Of a stretch of 64,000 bases of DNA, positions 35,327 to 44,750 are shown one piece after another. Each line of letters starts with the position of its first letter. The first letter of the stretch is position 1. The position numbers were made by a program, and so were the translations under genes. The stretch is from Leptospira bandrabouensis (lineage in GTDB: Bacteria > Spirochaetota > Leptospiria > Leptospirales > Leptospiraceae). Location: NCBI RefSeq assembly GCF_004770905.1, contig NZ_RQHT01000014.1, positions 1,622,001-1,686,000 on the forward strand, given 5' to 3'. A model generated the notes under the pieces. It searched no databases. It had not been told where the DNA came from and saw nothing but the letters and a program-made list of their open reading frames with translations.

Positions 35327-38300
35327 TTATTTCTTTCTAACTCCGAGGATGTTATCTACGAGGGATTTTTCAATATTTAATTTTTCGCTAATTGCCTCAG
35401 AAGACCACTGGTAATTGTCGTGGAGGCTCTGGATGGTGGCTCTTTTCCTCTCGACAAGGGGATTTCCCGAAACTTTTCGGTCTGATTTCCCCGTTGGGAC
35501 CGGATTTTGCATGGCCCCTTGGACAATGTCCAGGAATTCGGAGAGTTTTTCGAAGGTTTCGTCTGCCTCTCCGAGGAGAGATTCCAAATCATCCTTGGTT
35601 TCGCGTGAGGATTCTTTCAGGTCTTCCAGACGTTTTTGGAGGGTAAGGATTTGGCGGTGGCGGTCGGAAAGATCACCTAGCAGCTCTTCGATTTTGTCAA
35701 ACTTACGTTCGACCGAATCAATTTGAGCTTCTCGTTCTACAAGGAAGGAAGTGCGGTTTTCCGCTTGGCGAATGGTTTCTGTGAGTTCCTTTTCGCGGGC
35801 TTCTACCACTTCGATTTCGCGGTCAAGGATGTCGAGGCGGGCTTGGAGTTCCCGTGCATTGTGTTTTTGGCCTTCTAAGTTTTCTACCAAATGGAAAACG
35901 GAATCTTGTGACTCTTGTAGGGAAGAAAGGAAGGATTCAATTTTAGATTGTTCTGCTGTGAGTTTGGTTACCCGAGTTTCAATGGAACTTACTTCGCTTA
36001 AACTTTGTTCAAAACCTTCCATCGTTTCCGATACATGGACTAGGTTTGAGGCAAGGATTTGTATTTGTTTGTCGATGTCTTCGGTTTGGAACTGAGCTTC
36101 TTTTAAAGTTTCTAATTCGTTTGCGATTTCTTTTCGAAGTTCAGAAAACTCGGAGATTGCCGATTGGTAGAGGTCAATGTCTGGTCGATTTTTTTCAAGG
36201 GATCGGAGGGCTTCAGAAATTTCTTCTACAGCACGATTGGATTCATCTGCAATCTGTTTGGCGGAAGCAAATAAATCAGAATGTTCTTTGACCGTTTCTA
36301 ACTCACTCGAAAGAGTTAAGATATCTTCTTTTAATGTTTCCATCTCGGATTGGAAACTAAAAAGAGTTTCTTCTTTGGTATCGTTTAGATCCTCCAATCC
36401 ATTTTTGATTTCTTGTTTTAAATCCTGGAAACGATCTAAACTTTCTTTTAAGAAGTCTTGGCTTTCTTTTGCAATCTCTTTGAAAGACTTTTCGTAGTCT
36501 CTTTGATAAGTTTCAATTTGTTTTTTAGATTCGTCTTTAGAACGTTTGATACTTTCGTCTAAGTTGCGTTTGACGGTATTTAGATGGTTTGAAATTTTTT
36601 CTTCCAGTTGGCCTAATTGGACATTTCCTTTATCAAGGAGTTTTGTCAATTGGTGAGAGATTTTAGAATCAATGGTTTCATTGAGCCTATCCATTTTCTC
36701 TTCTTGTAAATTGAAAAAGGATTCACCCGATTCTTCTAAATGTTTGAGGATTCGTTCGACTTCGCTACGAGCCAGTTTCGCTTCTTCTTCTAATCGGGAG
36801 ATACTTTCTTTGGTTTTGGACTCTGCTGCCATATCCAAATTAGCTTTTGCTTTTTGGAATTGGTTTTGAAATTCACCGAGTAGGTCAGCACCTTCAATAT
36901 GAATTTCTTTTAGGCGATCCTGGAGTCTTTCAATACTATAATTTTGGTCTTCCCGAATTTTACCGAGTTCGTCTTCCCATTTGCTGACAAATTGTTCTAA
37001 GTTGGCATTGGCGATACGAATCTTTTCTGTGACGATTTCTTCGGATTCTTTGGCTTTTTCTTCTGCTGTTTCTAAAATTTCATGTGCGGATTCTCGAAGA
37101 GCCGATTTTAACTCTTCCACATATTCATCCACATCTTTGGTTTGTGCTGTAATGGATTCGTTTAAGTTTTTGATTTGTGATTGGACTATCTCAAGATCTG
37201 ATTCCATTTCACTCTTTTGGAGTTTGAAATCAGAATTCATTCTTTCTTCGAGTTCTTTTCTTAATTCAAAAAGAGAAGTTTTAATGACTGTTTCTTGGTT
37301 GGTGCGAACCGAATCTAACTCACGATCAAAATCTTTGAGTTCTTGCAGGGCACTTTTTTTGAGAGAACTTGCTTCTTCTTTTAATTCTTCAGAGATACGG
37401 TGGAATTCTTCAGAAAAGGCTTCAATTTCTCGAATGAGTTCTTGTTTGCGAATGTCGGCTTGGCGCAGGAGTTTGTTCTCTGCTTCCAAATATTTTTCTT
37501 GGAATTGGATGATGGTTTGGTTGATCCCGTCAGCTTGTCTTCTGGTTTCATTGATGATGTCATCACGTTTGGAAAGTGTTTCGAGAGACAAATCTTCAAT
37601 TTCTCGTTTGATGGCATCTGTCTCTTGACTTAGACCCTTCATAAAAGAATCTTTTGTATGAGTGACTTGGTCAAAAATAGAATCAAAACGTTCTTGGATT
37701 TTTTTCTCGAGTAAGTTTACTTTCTCATCTAACTTACCGGAAGCTCTTTGGTATTTTTCTTCTAACCTTTCATCAAACTTATCCACTTTGTCAGAAAGTA
37801 GGGAAGATGTATCTTCGAATTTTGTTAGGCGAACATCCAAATCCCCTTGCGCATATTTCATGGATTCGAGGAGTAAATCCATTTCTTTACGTGCGTGGTC
37901 GAGTCGTCCGGCAGTTTCTCCTACCATCACATCTGCATGGGATAAAAGTTTTTCGCGTGCAGTCTCTGCAATTTTGGAAAGTGAATTGTCTAGAAAATCG
38001 GATTTGGTTTCGAGTAGGCTTTCTAACTCCACCATCTTTTGTGCGACAGATTGTAAAATTTCATCGCTTCTAAGATTGAGTTTATTTTGGAAAGTATCCA
38101 ACATAGAAATGGATTCATTATGAAGGGCTTCCATATCTTCCGATACTTCGCGTAACTCTCGTTTGTGGGAATTGATCTGAGAGAGACCTTCTTCCATATA
38201 TTGTTTTTCACGACGTACTTGGGTACTCAAATCTTGGATTTGTTCCATCTCGCCTGATAAAGAAGAGAGGTAATCTTTGCTCGCGCGGATTTTTTCGAAT

Positions 38301-38557
38301 AGGTCACGAGATTCGGAACTTAAAGATTGAATGTCTTCGGCCACTTTTCGGGACTGTTTGACAAGGATGTCGAGGTCAATGCCCGCATCTTTCACCAATT
38401 GGATTTTTTGAAGAGCGACACCATCAATTTCATCGGTCAATTTGGACGCATAACGTTTGAGTTGGGAGAGTTTGGTGTTGGATTTGTCCAAACGACGTAA
38501 CCCAATGGTCACCGCAACACTGGCTAAAAAAGGCAATAAAAAGACTTCTAATCCCAT
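35327..38557 (-). CDS. Giant membrane-anchored coiled-coil protein with C-terminal HTH-like end
   Basis: 1076 residues. Residues 3-19 are hydrophobic (LEVFLLPFLASVAVTIG), then Arg-rich. About 950 residues of heptad-rich, Glu/Lys/Leu/Ser coiled coil follow, with no ATPase motif, so it is not an SMC protein. The last 40 residues (about 1036-1075) read like a helix-turn-helix: IQSLHDNYQWSSEAISEKLN, then IEKSLVDNIL. I recall a spirochaete family of this type called SpiroCoCo. The histone gene begins 11 bases downstream. Possible role: linking nucleoid to inner membrane (inference). Confidence 0.85.
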   Translation of the reverse strand: MGLEVFLLPFLASVAVTIGLRRLDKSNTKLSQLKRYASKLTDEIDGVALQKIQLVKDAGIDLDILVKQSRKVAEDIQSLSSESRDLFEKIRASKDYLSSLSGEMEQIQDLSTQVRREKQYMEEGLSQINSHKRELREVSEDMEALHNESISMLDTFQNKLNLRSDEILQSVAQKMVELESLLETKSDFLDNSLSKIAETAREKLLSHADVMVGETAGRLDHARKEMDLLLESMKYAQGDLDVRLTKFEDTSSLLSDKVDKFDERLEEKYQRASGKLDEKVNLLEKKIQERFDSIFDQVTHTKDSFMKGLSQETDAIKREIEDLSLETLSKRDDIINETRRQADGINQTIIQFQEKYLEAENKLLRQADIRKQELIREIEAFSEEFHRISEELKEEASSLKKSALQELKDFDRELDSVRTNQETVIKTSLFELRKELEERMNSDFKLQKSEMESDLEIVQSQIKNLNESITAQTKDVDEYVEELKSALRESAHEILETAEEKAKESEEIVTEKIRIANANLEQFVSKWEDELGKIREDQNYSIERLQDRLKEIHIEGADLLGEFQNQFQKAKANLDMAAESKTKESISRLEEEAKLARSEVERILKHLEESGESFFNLQEEKMDRLNETIDSKISHQLTKLLDKGNVQLGQLEEKISNHLNTVKRNLDESIKRSKDESKKQIETYQRDYEKSFKEIAKESQDFLKESLDRFQDLKQEIKNGLEDLNDTKEETLFSFQSEMETLKEDILTLSSELETVKEHSDLFASAKQIADESNRAVEEISEALRSLEKNRPDIDLYQSAISEFSELRKEIANELETLKEAQFQTEDIDKQIQILASNLVHVSETMEGFEQSLSEVSSIETRVTKLTAEQSKIESFLSSLQESQDSVFHLVENLEGQKHNARELQARLDILDREIEVVEAREKELTETIRQAENRTSFLVEREAQIDSVERKFDKIEELLGDLSDRHRQILTLQKRLEDLKESSRETKDDLESLLGEADETFEKLSEFLDIVQGAMQNPVPTGKSDRKVSGNPLVERKRATIQSLHDNYQWSSEAISEKLNIEKSLVDNILGVRKK

Positions 38558-38640
38558 TTTCTCAAAGATCCAATAATAGTATTATGTCGCATGAAGATGG
38601 TTGAAGAAAACCAGCCTCGGATTTTTTCCGCAAGCCTTTT

Positions 38641-39276
38641 TTAATTCAGGGAGAATTCACGGATTTGGAGCCAAAATCGGGCAAAAATCTTCGATTCTTC
38701 TGCCTCAAGAGCGGCAAGTCTTTCCCTTGCATTTGGATCCATGCGGAACATTTCGGCACTCATTTCGGAAAGGTGACCTTCCTCTTCCAAAATCAGGTTG
38801 GTTAGGCGGATGGGAGAACCCGTTTTGTCCAAAATCTCGTCGTACGCAGCATAGACGACCATAGCTCTTTTTTCAATGACCGTTGTGGTGTACAAATAAG
38901 CAAGGTAAGTAAATTCTTTTGGGTCTGGGAAAACCTTTCGTAGGCTTCGGCGCACCAAAGTGTCTAGCTTTGCGAAATAAATTCTTGCCGCAGTTCCCCG
39001 AACAAGGGCGGAGTTTTGGTATCCCAATTGGAAACTGGGTCTTATGGTGCGGGCAGCTTTTTTAAAAAAGAGGGCATGTCTTGCTTCTTCGGTAGCATGT
39101 TTCAAAATCATCTCCGAAGTTTCTTCACTGGATTGGGTGAGTAGGATTTTTCTGGAACCTAGATGTTCTAAAAGGGAAAGAGTGTTCAGCCAAAGTGCAT
39201 GGTTGGTTTCATTGGCAACGATGTCAGAAAGAACTTTAGGAATGGAATCATTCGAGAGGACAGCAACAGAACCCAT
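38641..39276 (-). CDS. Ferritin-like diiron protein
   Basis: 211 residues, four-helix bundle. Possible iron ligands are present as pairs: Glu in ANETNHALWLN and E-x-x-H in TEEARHALFF, then Glu in TVIEKRAMVV and E-x-x-H in LEEEGHLSEM. This E/E-x-x-H twice pattern is that of ferritin-like/rubrerythrin-type diiron sites. No rubredoxin domain and no signal peptide. Reaction unknown. It lies upstream of the coiled-coil gene start with 83 bases between. Confidence 0.72.
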   Translation of the reverse strand: MGSVAVLSNDSIPKVLSDIVANETNHALWLNTLSLLEHLGSRKILLTQSSEETSEMILKHATEEARHALFFKKAARTIRPSFQLGYQNSALVRGTAARIYFAKLDTLVRRSLRKVFPDPKEFTYLAYLYTTTVIEKRAMVVYAAYDEILDKTGSPIRLTNLILEEEGHLSEMSAEMFRMDPNARERLAALEAEESKIFARFWLQIREFSLN

Positions 39277-39307
39277 AAATCCAAATTGTGAGATGTGTTT
39301 CTTTGGG

Positions 39308-39958
39308 CTAGCCTTTCTTTAGTGGGATACTGAGTTGGGCGATGGTTTCTCCATCCTCATGGTAGATCCGAAATTGGTCTGTAGGAAGTCCTTCTCCTTT
39401 TAAAAGGATAACACAAAGGGCAATCCCAATCCCTTCCCCTTCCGAGTTATCTCCCCTCTCTATATAATATTCCATGATATCGTTATAGTTTTGTGCATGT
39501 AGGAGTGAGTTACGAATTTTTTGCATCTCTCCCCGCACGAGTGTGTTATTGTTTCTGACATCAAACTTGATTTGGTTTTCATTATGTTCAATTTTTAAAT
39601 GCACATATAGGTTTCTTTCTTTTGCCAATGGTTCGAAAGTATTTCCCCTTCCAGAAAGGATGAGGCTTTTATACATTCTAACACCTAACTCGTAGTCGGC
39701 GGGAGAATGGATGTCTAGTTGGTTTTCTTGAAAAAAAATTCTTTTAAAGTTGGCTTTAAAACCATTGAGGATTAAATCTTTGACAATGGTAAATAAAATG
39801 GCTGATAAATCAGAAATTCCATATTTTTCAGTCAGGGCATCCAAAATTTTTACCAAGTTTTCATCTAAGACCTTGGAGGCACCAAAAGCACTCAGCTCAA
39901 TGGGCTCTCCGCTTGTAATGAGTTGTTTTACTTGTTCTGGACTTAAGACTTCCATCAA
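39308..39958 (-). CDS. GHKL ATPase-like regulatory protein
   Basis: 216 residues. The second half resembles a histidine-kinase-like ATPase: a helix with KDLILNGFKANFKR (N-box position) and the glycine motif GEGIGIALCVILLK. No phospho-His domain. Such proteins include anti-sigma kinases, which would suit the STAS proteins in this window, but no direct link is seen. It overlaps the downstream end of the acyltransferase gene by 4 bases. Confidence 0.6.
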   Translation of the reverse strand: MMEVLSPEQVKQLITSGEPIELSAFGASKVLDENLVKILDALTEKYGISDLSAILFTIVKDLILNGFKANFKRIFFQENQLDIHSPADYELGVRMYKSLILSGRGNTFEPLAKERNLYVHLKIEHNENQIKFDVRNNNTLVRGEMQKIRNSLLHAQNYNDIMEYYIERGDNSEGEGIGIALCVILLKGEGLPTDQFRIYHEDGETIAQLSIPLKKG

Positions 39959-41211
39959 AAAATATATTGGCTCGGGAATAGGGGATTGGATTTGGATTTT
40001 TCTTCCACAAGCATTGTCTGTAACTCTTTTCTTAGACGTTCTGTAATGGAATCTATCGTTTTCTTTTTATCTTCTTTATAAGAACTAAAATACTCATTGA
40101 TCGTGAATGGTGTTCCGAATCTAACAACTGCTTTGTGAGAGCGAGGTTTAAATTCTCCAAAAAGTTCGTTTTCATAGCGATATAAAAACTCATAGAGCCG
40201 TTCTGCACTGGGTAATTCTTTGATATAGGCGGTTTGGATAGTGATAAAGTCATAAGCTTTGGTTGCCGCTTTTCTTGCCCAAGTTGCCATTTCTAAACTA
40301 GGAAGTTCTCCTTTGGGATCGGGCATACCCACAGAAACCATTTCAAGAACACTTAAGATCCTTCTTAGTTTTTCGATGGCATTGGCATCATTATCCCATT
40401 TGGGGATATTGGCTTTTCTTGCAATATTGTCGAGCATAGCATGACGCATCCGTCCCAATCGGTAGTCAAAATCATCGGCTCTGTTTTCATCGACAGGGAC
40501 TCCATACTCTTTTTCTTCCCTTTCAATCATTCGTTTTCCCACCGACAAAAAACGATGGACTATGTCTTTGCCAGTTTTTTCAATCCCTAACTTCTGTTCC
40601 ATTTTGCTGATGGTTTGGTCTATGTCTTTTTGCATGGAGTTTATGGAACCGGTCATTCTGTACTTAACAAAAGTGGGCAAAATCCAAATTTTTGCATTTG
40701 GCTCTTTTTTAAGTGCATCCTCCAGTCCCCAAAATCCGAGTTGGGCCACACCTGGTTGGAAGGGAAGTAGGGTATCGTTCATACCACTAGTGGGTTCTCC
40801 TTCTGGGAATAGGGCAAGTTTACCACCGGGAGAGGCAAGAATTTCCCTTGATGCTTTTAAGGATTCACGATCAGGCGCACCAGCTAACACGGAGTAGGCT
40901 CCGATGGATTGGATAAAGTCACCTACAAATCCATAAGCCCATTCAAACACTTCTCTTGCGGCCATATAATGAAACCTAGAACCCATAATGTTTGCTGCGT
41001 GATAGGCAATTCCAGGTTCTTTGGTTGTGGGATGATTGGAAATATAAAGGAGACGTTCTTTTTGGAAGGTCTTTAAAGTTTTTTGGTCTGTTTCGGAAAT
41101 CTCAATGGAATCAAGATTATGGAGCATTTTGTTAAGAACGGGAAGAGTCAGATCCGTAAACCATAGAGCAGGAAGATTGAACTTTGCGGGAATGAAGGAT
41201 TTGATTGACAT
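39955..41211 (-). CDS. PlsC-like glycerolipid acyltransferase
   Basis: 418 residues. Motif YISNHPTTKEPGIAY holds the H-x4-D/E-type active-site region and LALFPEGEPTSGMND the substrate-binding F-P-E-G motif of 1-acyl-glycerol-3-phosphate acyltransferases. Residues 230-390 are an extra helical part beyond the core domain. It may act in phospholipid or lipoprotein lipid synthesis; the substrate is uncertain. Its 3' end overlaps the GHKL gene by 4 bases. Confidence 0.72.
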   Translation of the reverse strand: MSIKSFIPAKFNLPALWFTDLTLPVLNKMLHNLDSIEISETDQKTLKTFQKERLLYISNHPTTKEPGIAYHAANIMGSRFHYMAAREVFEWAYGFVGDFIQSIGAYSVLAGAPDRESLKASREILASPGGKLALFPEGEPTSGMNDTLLPFQPGVAQLGFWGLEDALKKEPNAKIWILPTFVKYRMTGSINSMQKDIDQTISKMEQKLGIEKTGKDIVHRFLSVGKRMIEREEKEYGVPVDENRADDFDYRLGRMRHAMLDNIARKANIPKWDNDANAIEKLRRILSVLEMVSVGMPDPKGELPSLEMATWARKAATKAYDFITIQTAYIKELPSAERLYEFLYRYENELFGEFKPRSHKAVVRFGTPFTINEYFSSYKEDKKKTIDSITERLRKELQTMLVEEKSKSNPLFPSQYIF

Positions 41212-41258
41212 AGGACGTATGCTGACAGCTTAATCAAAGGAAGCAAGTACGAATTCAC

Positions 41259-42020
41259 ATGGCACTTATAGAAGAACTCAACCAACAAGGCAATTTCCTC
41301 TTCCGATGGCGCTCCTACATCCCAGGAGTCATTTTGTTTCTTTCCTTACTGTATCTACCGTATGTCCCTTATTTCCAAGGGAACTACGAGTCCAATTTGT
41401 ATTGGTTATCTGGTGCATTTTTAGTCAGTTTTGCGGGACTTTTTGTTAGATGTTTTACGATCGGATACACTCCTAAAAATACGTCAGGTAGAAATACAAA
41501 ACAACAAGTGGCTGATGTTGTAAACCAATCAGGTATTTATTCGTTAGTCAGACACCCGTTATATGTAGGGAATTTTCTTATGTATCTTGGCCCGGTTTTT
41601 ATCCTTAGGGATTTTGCCTTTGCTCTCGTATACATTATGTTTTTTTATTTGTATTACGAACGTATTATTTTTGCAGAAGAATATTTCCTTCGTGGTAAAT
41701 TTGGAGAAGGATATTTAAAATGGGCGGATAAAACTCCAGCCTTCATTCCTCGTTTGTCTGGTTATATCAAACCAAACTTAGATTTTTCATTTCGCAATAT
41801 TTGGAAACGTGAATACCCAAGTTTGTTTGGAATCATTGTTGTGTTCACTGTTTTTGATTTGATCCAAGTTTATTTCCAAGAACCGGCACTTCGTGCAGTA
41901 GACATCACTGGAATTTGGAAACCATTCCATACTTGGTTTTTTGGATTTGGACTTATTTTTTATGTTGTCACACGTCTGATTGTAAAGACCACCAAACTTC
42001 TCGAAGTCGAAGGTAGATAG
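41259..42020 (+). CDS. Isoprenylcysteine methyltransferase-like (ICMT/PEMT) membrane protein
   Basis: 253 residues with about five membrane helices. The methyltransferase signature is GIYSLVRHPLYVGNFLMYLG, followed by YYERIIFAEEYFLRGKFGEGY, as in the ICMT/phospholipid methyltransferase group. It is probably S-adenosylmethionine-dependent; in bacteria the substrate is often a lipid or unknown. It diverges from the acyltransferase gene, 47 bases apart, which hints at lipid work. Confidence 0.78.
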   Translation: MALIEELNQQGNFLFRWRSYIPGVILFLSLLYLPYVPYFQGNYESNLYWLSGAFLVSFAGLFVRCFTIGYTPKNTSGRNTKQQVADVVNQSGIYSLVRHPLYVGNFLMYLGPVFILRDFAFALVYIMFFYLYYERIIFAEEYFLRGKFGEGYLKWADKTPAFIPRLSGYIKPNLDFSFRNIWKREYPSLFGIIVVFTVFDLIQVYFQEPALRAVDITGIWKPFHTWFFGFGLIFYVVTRLIVKTTKLLEVEGR

Positions 42021-42026
42021 TTTTTT

Positions 42027-42284
42027 ATGAGTCGGTTGTCCAATGGTTGGAAGATTCCAGAGTCTCTAGATGATAAAAGAGAACTTATGGAATCTTACCA
42101 AAAAACCGTAGAAAGTATGGAGGCGGAAAATCCGCTCACCATCTTTCGGGAACATATGGACAACGGACTTTTATTCAAAGCCGGATTGCAAGATGCAATG
42201 AACCAACTCACTACATTTGCAAACCTATATATGAGCATCATCGAACTAAAAAAAGAAATAGAGAAACAGACAAAAGGCAATTGA
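42027..42284 (+). CDS. Small hypothetical helical protein
   Basis: 85 residues, charged and helical, with no recognised motif or signal. It starts 6 bases after the methyltransferase gene, so it is likely in the same transcript. Function unknown. Confidence 0.55.
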   Translation: MSRLSNGWKIPESLDDKRELMESYQKTVESMEAENPLTIFREHMDNGLLFKAGLQDAMNQLTTFANLYMSIIELKKEIEKQTKGN

Positions 42285-42342
42285 TCCAAACAAAAGTTGT
42301 AGACTGCAGACAAAACAATTTTCAATCCATCTTCGAATGAAG

Positions 42343-42382
42343 TATGTATTTGATTTCCAAATGTATGAAAATCAAATACATA
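42343..42382. repeat. 14-bp AT-rich inverted repeat between convergent genes
   Basis: TATGTATTTGATTT and AAATCAAATACATA flank a 12-base loop, between the stop of the small helical gene and the stop of the discoidin-like gene. No long T-run follows on either strand. Likely a bidirectional transcript end or mRNA-stabilising hairpin. Confidence 0.55.
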
Positions 42383-42396
42383 AAACTAAAGATAAA

Positions 42397-42978
42397 TTAA
42401 TTTATTTCTTCCAGTTCTATTTCCGCAAAACATCCATCCTTAGATACTTCTTTGAATTCGGGGGTTAGAATATAAATGTTTTTTGGGTAATTGTTTTCTT
42501 TTTGAAACTTAGGAAGTTTTGATAAGGGAATGGAAACTTTAGATTTGTTTTTTTCCTGAAACAGGTACACGAAAGCAAGTTGGTCTTTTGGCATTCTAAG
42601 TTCTTTATCTACATTAATACTTTCCCGTAATAAAAATCGCATCTGGAATGTAGGTAGGGATTCTCCAGGACAGGCATATACATTCAAATAACGAAATTCT
42701 CTGGGTGAAAACTCGGTTCCATTCCAAAAATGAGAGAGTTTCATTTCTAAGAAAAAATCGAAATCTTCTTTTCCGTCTTGTTTCTTTCTCCAAACAGTAT
42801 TTTTATCTTTGTCTAACAAAAGATGGATGCCACCGGATCCAGTAGCATCTTCTATGCGGAATGGTGGATTTTCTTTGTATTGGTTGATACTTTTTTTGGT
42901 TCCGGAAAACAGATAATAATTTCCGAAGAGAACTAAAATTATGGCGATGAAGATAGGAAGTACAATGACAGGTTTCAT
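42397..42978 (-). CDS. Membrane-anchored discoidin-like (carbohydrate-binding) protein
   Basis: 193 residues. The N-terminal helix (residues 4-22) works as a signal anchor. The body is beta-rich, with a LLDKDKNTVWRKK segment like the 'deficit in W' loop of F5/8-type or NADase-type glycan-binding domains. Only two Cys are seen. Assignment is tentative and the ligand is unknown. Confidence 0.5.
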   Translation of the reverse strand: MKPVIVLPIFIAIILVLFGNYYLFSGTKKSINQYKENPPFRIEDATGSGGIHLLLDKDKNTVWRKKQDGKEDFDFFLEMKLSHFWNGTEFSPREFRYLNVYACPGESLPTFQMRFLLRESINVDKELRMPKDQLAFVYLFQEKNKSKVSIPLSKLPKFQKENNYPKNIYILTPEFKEVSKDGCFAEIELEEIN

Positions 42979-43052
42979 ATGAAAGAAAAACTTCTACTGC
43001 CTAAGAAAAAGGGCTACTTCTTTTTTTGTGAATCGATCCTAAAGGAGATCAA

Positions 43053-43967
43053 ATGAAAATTGGGATTTTAGGTGGCACTGGCCTGATTGGTAAGTCCTTT
43101 ATAAAAACTGCCTCTCTGAAAGGACACAGGTTTCGTGTTTTCTCAAGACAGAATTCGTTACCTGCTGAATTATCTTCTTTCCCTGAATTAGAATTTGTTT
43201 CTTGTATTCTCCCACAAACTGCAGACTTAGAAGGTTTAGATGCCATTGTAAATTTAGTTGGCGAACCAATTGCGGGCGTTAGGTGGACGGAAGAACGGAA
43301 ACGACTCATTCAGACTTCCCGTATTGATTTTACACGGGGGCTTGTGGCACGTGTTTTGGATTTAAAATCTCCACCAAAAGTTTTTGTGAATGCAAGTGCC
43401 GTTGGTTATTATGGAATGTCAGAAGAACATCATCTTCCTTATAACGAAAATACTGCTCCAGGAAATGACTTCCTTGCCAAAATTTGTGTGGATTGGGAAA
43501 ACCAAATCCTTCCTTTGCAATCAACAGGAATTCGATCTCTCGTCCTAAGAACAGGAATTGTTTTAACTCCCGAAGGTGGAGCCTTAGAAAAAATGATTCC
43601 TCCTTTTTTATTAGGTGTTGGTGGATCGATTGCTTCTGGAAAACAAGGAATGAGTTGGATTCATATAGCAGACTTTATTTCCGCTATGTTACACTTAATG
43701 CAGTTGGATTCAGCCTCTGGCGCTTTTAATTTAGTTTCTCCCCAACCAGTCAGTAACGAAGAGTTTTCTAAATCTTTGGCCAAATCTTTGCACAGACCCA
43801 ATTTTTTCAAAGTTCCTTCCTTCGCCATACAGGCGCTCTATGGAGAAGGAGCTGTAGTAGTGACAAAGGGACAATATGTGCTTCCGGAACGGTTGCTTTC
43901 TAGCGGATATGAGTTTCAGTTTCAAAATTTAGAAAAGGCACTTGCAAATCTTTTAGAAAAACAGTGA
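43053..43967 (+). CDS. TIGR01777-type NAD(P)-dependent epimerase/SDR
   Basis: 304 residues. The Rossmann start GILGGTGLIGKSF, the NLVGEPIAGVRWTEERK segment, SAVGYYG (Tyr of the SDR site) and the C-terminal DUF1731-like end (SGYEFQFQNLEKAL) are typical of the TIGR01777 family (YfcH-like). The substrate is not known. It stands alone, 62 bases before a cytochrome c gene on the same strand. Confidence 0.87.
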   Translation: MKIGILGGTGLIGKSFIKTASLKGHRFRVFSRQNSLPAELSSFPELEFVSCILPQTADLEGLDAIVNLVGEPIAGVRWTEERKRLIQTSRIDFTRGLVARVLDLKSPPKVFVNASAVGYYGMSEEHHLPYNENTAPGNDFLAKICVDWENQILPLQSTGIRSLVLRTGIVLTPEGGALEKMIPPFLLGVGGSIASGKQGMSWIHIADFISAMLHLMQLDSASGAFNLVSPQPVSNEEFSKSLAKSLHRPNFFKVPSFAIQALYGEGAVVVTKGQYVLPERLLSSGYEFQFQNLEKALANLLEKQ

Positions 43968-44030
43968 TTTCTTCTTTTCAAAAGATAAGAAGGGTGAGAG
44001 ACTGGAGCCAACCTTATCTTGGAGTAAGAA

Positions 44031-44435
44031 ATGAACTCAAAAAAAGTCCTAGTCTCTCTCTTCGCACTCTCCTTCGCATTCGTGATGGTAGCTTGTGGCG
44101 ATTCCAAACCAAAAGAAGAAACACCTGCTGCTGTTGAATCTAGCGCGAGTGCCGATCCTGATCTTGCAAAAGGGGAAGAACTTTACCTACAAAACTGCTC
44201 TTCTTGCCACGGTGAAAAAGGTGCTGGTGACGGAGCTGCTGCTGCTGCCCTCAATCCAAAACCAAGAAACTACAAATCTCCTGCTTCTGAATGGAAAAAC
44301 GGAAATACTGCTGCTGGTGTGACTAAAACTTTGAAAGAAGGAATCAAAGGATCTCCCATGGTTGCTTACGGACATTTGGGTGATGATAACATTCGCATCC
44401 TTGCAAAATACGTAGAACACCTTTCTAAAAATTAA
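44031..44435 (+). CDS. Lipid-anchored cytochrome c
   Basis: 134 residues. Lipoprotein leader ending in MVACG, a Glu/Ala-rich linker, then one class I cytochrome c domain with heme motif CSSCH (residues 56-60) and a distal Met in KGSPMVAYG. Likely an electron carrier to a terminal oxidase, anchored to the periplasmic membrane face. A gene for a zinc-ribbon protein follows on the same strand. Confidence 0.87.
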   Translation: MNSKKVLVSLFALSFAFVMVACGDSKPKEETPAAVESSASADPDLAKGEELYLQNCSSCHGEKGAGDGAAAAALNPKPRNYKSPASEWKNGNTAAGVTKTLKEGIKGSPMVAYGHLGDDNIRILAKYVEHLSKN

Positions 44436-44446
44436 TCATTGTCTTT

Positions 44447-44475
44447 TTCGGTTCCGCCTACGGGTTGGAGCCGAA
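44447..44475 (+). other. 9-bp hairpin between cytochrome c and zinc-ribbon genes
   Basis: TTCGGTTCC and GGAGCCGAA (one T-G wobble) with an 11-base loop. It lies 12 bases after the cytochrome c stop and 11 bases before the next ATG. There is no long T tract after it. It may stabilise the upstream message or partly attenuate the next gene. Confidence 0.4.
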
Positions 44476-44486
44476 CACTTGTCTTT

Positions 44487-44708
44487 ATGAACCAAATCAT
44501 TAAAAAAGCCGATCGACCCACTTGTGATTGTGGAACCACTCGTGACGATGAAAATGCACGTAAAGTTGTTAAGTATTCCACTTGGGGAATGATCGCCATG
44601 GGTCTTGTCGGGATATCTGCTACACCAACCGATATATACTTTGTTTGTCGAAAGTGCAAACAACCCTTTGGTCGAATGACGAAAGAAGAAAGAAAATCGA
44701 AATCCTAA
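44487..44708 (+). CDS. Small zinc-ribbon membrane protein
   Basis: 73 residues from the ATG at 44487; an upstream TTG at 44439 would put the hairpin inside the gene, so I chose the ATG. CDC near the N-terminus and CRKC near the C-terminus could form a split zinc site. A short hydrophobic stretch (WGMIAMGLVGISA) lies between. Function unknown. Confidence 0.55.
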   Translation: MNQIIKKADRPTCDCGTTRDDENARKVVKYSTWGMIAMGLVGISATPTDIYFVCRKCKQPFGRMTKEERKSKS

Positions 44709-44750
44709 TTTTAGTTGACCCGCGTTCTCGGTGGATTTCCCTGGAAGCTA

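Noticed and set aside
35392..38123. Several plus-strand ORFs across the coiled-coil gene
   Set aside because: They are Ser/Phe-rich shadows of a low-complexity coding strand, without ribosome sites or domains.
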